A DNA stretch of 14,056 nt, from positions 1-14,056 of the forward strand of contig SKVC01000132.1 in the NCBI GenBank assembly GCA_007129655.1, given 5' to 3'. The notes under the pieces are model-generated. The model searched no databases and was not told the origin of the DNA. It worked only from the letters and a program-made list of their open reading frames with translations. The stretch's first letter is position 1. Each line of letters begins with the position of its first letter. This document shows, one piece after another, positions 13,559-14,056 of this stretch. The stretch is from Thermoplasmata archaeon. Its GTDB lineage: Archaea; Thermoplasmatota; Thermoplasmata; Halarchaeoplasmatales; Halarchaeoplasmataceae. A program made the position numbers and the translations under genes.

Positions 13559-14056
13559 CTACACCTTACCAACCGGCGATAGATAGACGGTGAATTCGTC
13601 GCCGTCGACTCCGAGCAGCGAATCCATGAGCTCCTGGTCATAGGCGGCGATGGCACAGGTTCCACATCCGGTGGCTGCACAGGCTAGATACAGATTCTGA
13701 CAGACATGGCCGGCATCCAGGGCGATGACTTTGTATGAAGCTTCTCCATAGCGCCATTCCATCCGGTACGGTATGGTGGTCCAGATGAATGTGGCTGCAC
13801 AGTTACCTACGAAGGACTGGCCCATGGCCGCCCGGCTTATTTTGCTCTCCATGTTTTTATGTTCCACAACCTTCACCAGCTTGTGTTCCAGAGGCAAGTA
13901 CCGGTATATCGCCTTGTCTAGTCCTTCGACGTTGAAGGCGGCGACATAGGTCTCCAAAGCATGTCGGCAGCCTGCCGACGGCACCACCCTGTAGGCGTGT
14001 CCGGAATCAATTTTTTCCCGTATTCCCTGGGTGGCCCACAGAAGAAATGATAATTC
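13559..14056 (-). CDS. SagB/ThcOx-type nitroreductase, partial (N-terminus outside window)
   Basis: The final 165 residues of an FMN-dependent SagB-type dehydrogenase. The reading frame stays open to the right edge, so the apparent GTG start at 13987 is not the real one. The edge sequence LSFLLWATQGIREK and the following VVPSAGCRHALETY match the SagB pattern LLWAAQG and PSAGAxxPxE, the latter part of the FMN site. YLACAATGCGTCAIAAYD near the C-terminus matches the family's VGTCAIGAFD block. The usual PSAGARHPLE is PSAGCRHALE here. Some SagB proteins oxidise azolines in peptide natural-product maturation, but many archaeal homologues stand alone and their substrates are unknown. No cyclodehydratase or precursor is visible in the window. 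Confidence 0.88.
   Translation of the reverse strand, partial: ELSFLLWATQGIREKIDSGHAYRVVPSAGCRHALETYVAAFNVEGLDKAIYRYLPLEHKLVKVVEHKNMESKISRAAMGQSFVGNCAATFIWTTIPYRMEWRYGEASYKVIALDAGHVCQNLYLACAATGCGTCAIAAYDQELMDSLLGVDGDEFTVYLSPVGKV

Noticed and set aside
13559..13987. Reading the SagB-type gene as a complete 142-residue protein from GTG
   Set aside because: The frame is open to the window edge and the upstream residues match the family, so the GTG is internal.

Overview
The window looks like a piece of a euryarchaeal chromosome of moderate GC. The evidence is the gene content: a PIN-KH-ATPase fusion protein found almost only in archaea, an HFX_2341-type CARF/winged-helix regulator, a beta-CASP RNase J-like nuclease and a short M29-type aminopeptidase homologue. 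In addition, most genes have an AT-rich archaeal TATA element about 25-30 nt before the start codon and little or no leader, and a GGTGAT or GGAG Shine-Dalgarno motif appears only at some starts. The lineage cannot be fixed from this window; a Thermoplasmatota-like or methanogen-related euryarchaeon is a guess.

Layout from left to right. (1) At 3-1505 on the minus strand is an AAA+ ATPase. It is divergent from a CARF-wHTH regulator at 1649-2443, and the 143-nt gap between them is rich in inverted repeats. (2) At 2459-4090 and 4142-4645 on the minus strand is a probable two-gene unit, a ferritin-like helical protein followed by an RNase J-like MBL/beta-CASP nuclease. (3) A gap at 4646-5012 holds operator-like repeats and what looks like the decayed end of a V4R-type gene. 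(4) At 5013-6023 is an M29-family aminopeptidase homologue that appears to lack one metal-binding Glu. (5) At 6056-7159 is an msrA-msrB operon with zero spacing, divergent from an MBL-rhodanese fusion at 7252-8595. (6) At 8602-11187 on the minus strand is a P2-type cation ATPase. (7) The gap 11188-11743 holds the C-terminal remnant of a HAD hydrolase and a 34-codon ORF with its own TATA box, dyad operator and ribosome-binding site. (8) At 11744-13543 is the PIN-ATPase-KH protein. It converges on a SagB-type nitroreductase that runs off the right edge.

A theme for the middle of the window is sulfur and redox maintenance: methionine sulfoxide repair, a persulfide-handling MBL-rhodanese protein and a ferritin-like protein. 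Several of these proteins deviate at catalytic positions: both Msr enzymes have a single cysteine, the MBL metal motif is rewritten, the M29 ligand is lost, and the ion-site Asp of the P-type ATPase is Gln. I see no tRNA, rRNA, insertion sequence, CRISPR array or phage gene. The best leads for something undescribed are the AAA+/CARF-wHTH divergent pair and the small ORF with the TATA-proximal dyad.
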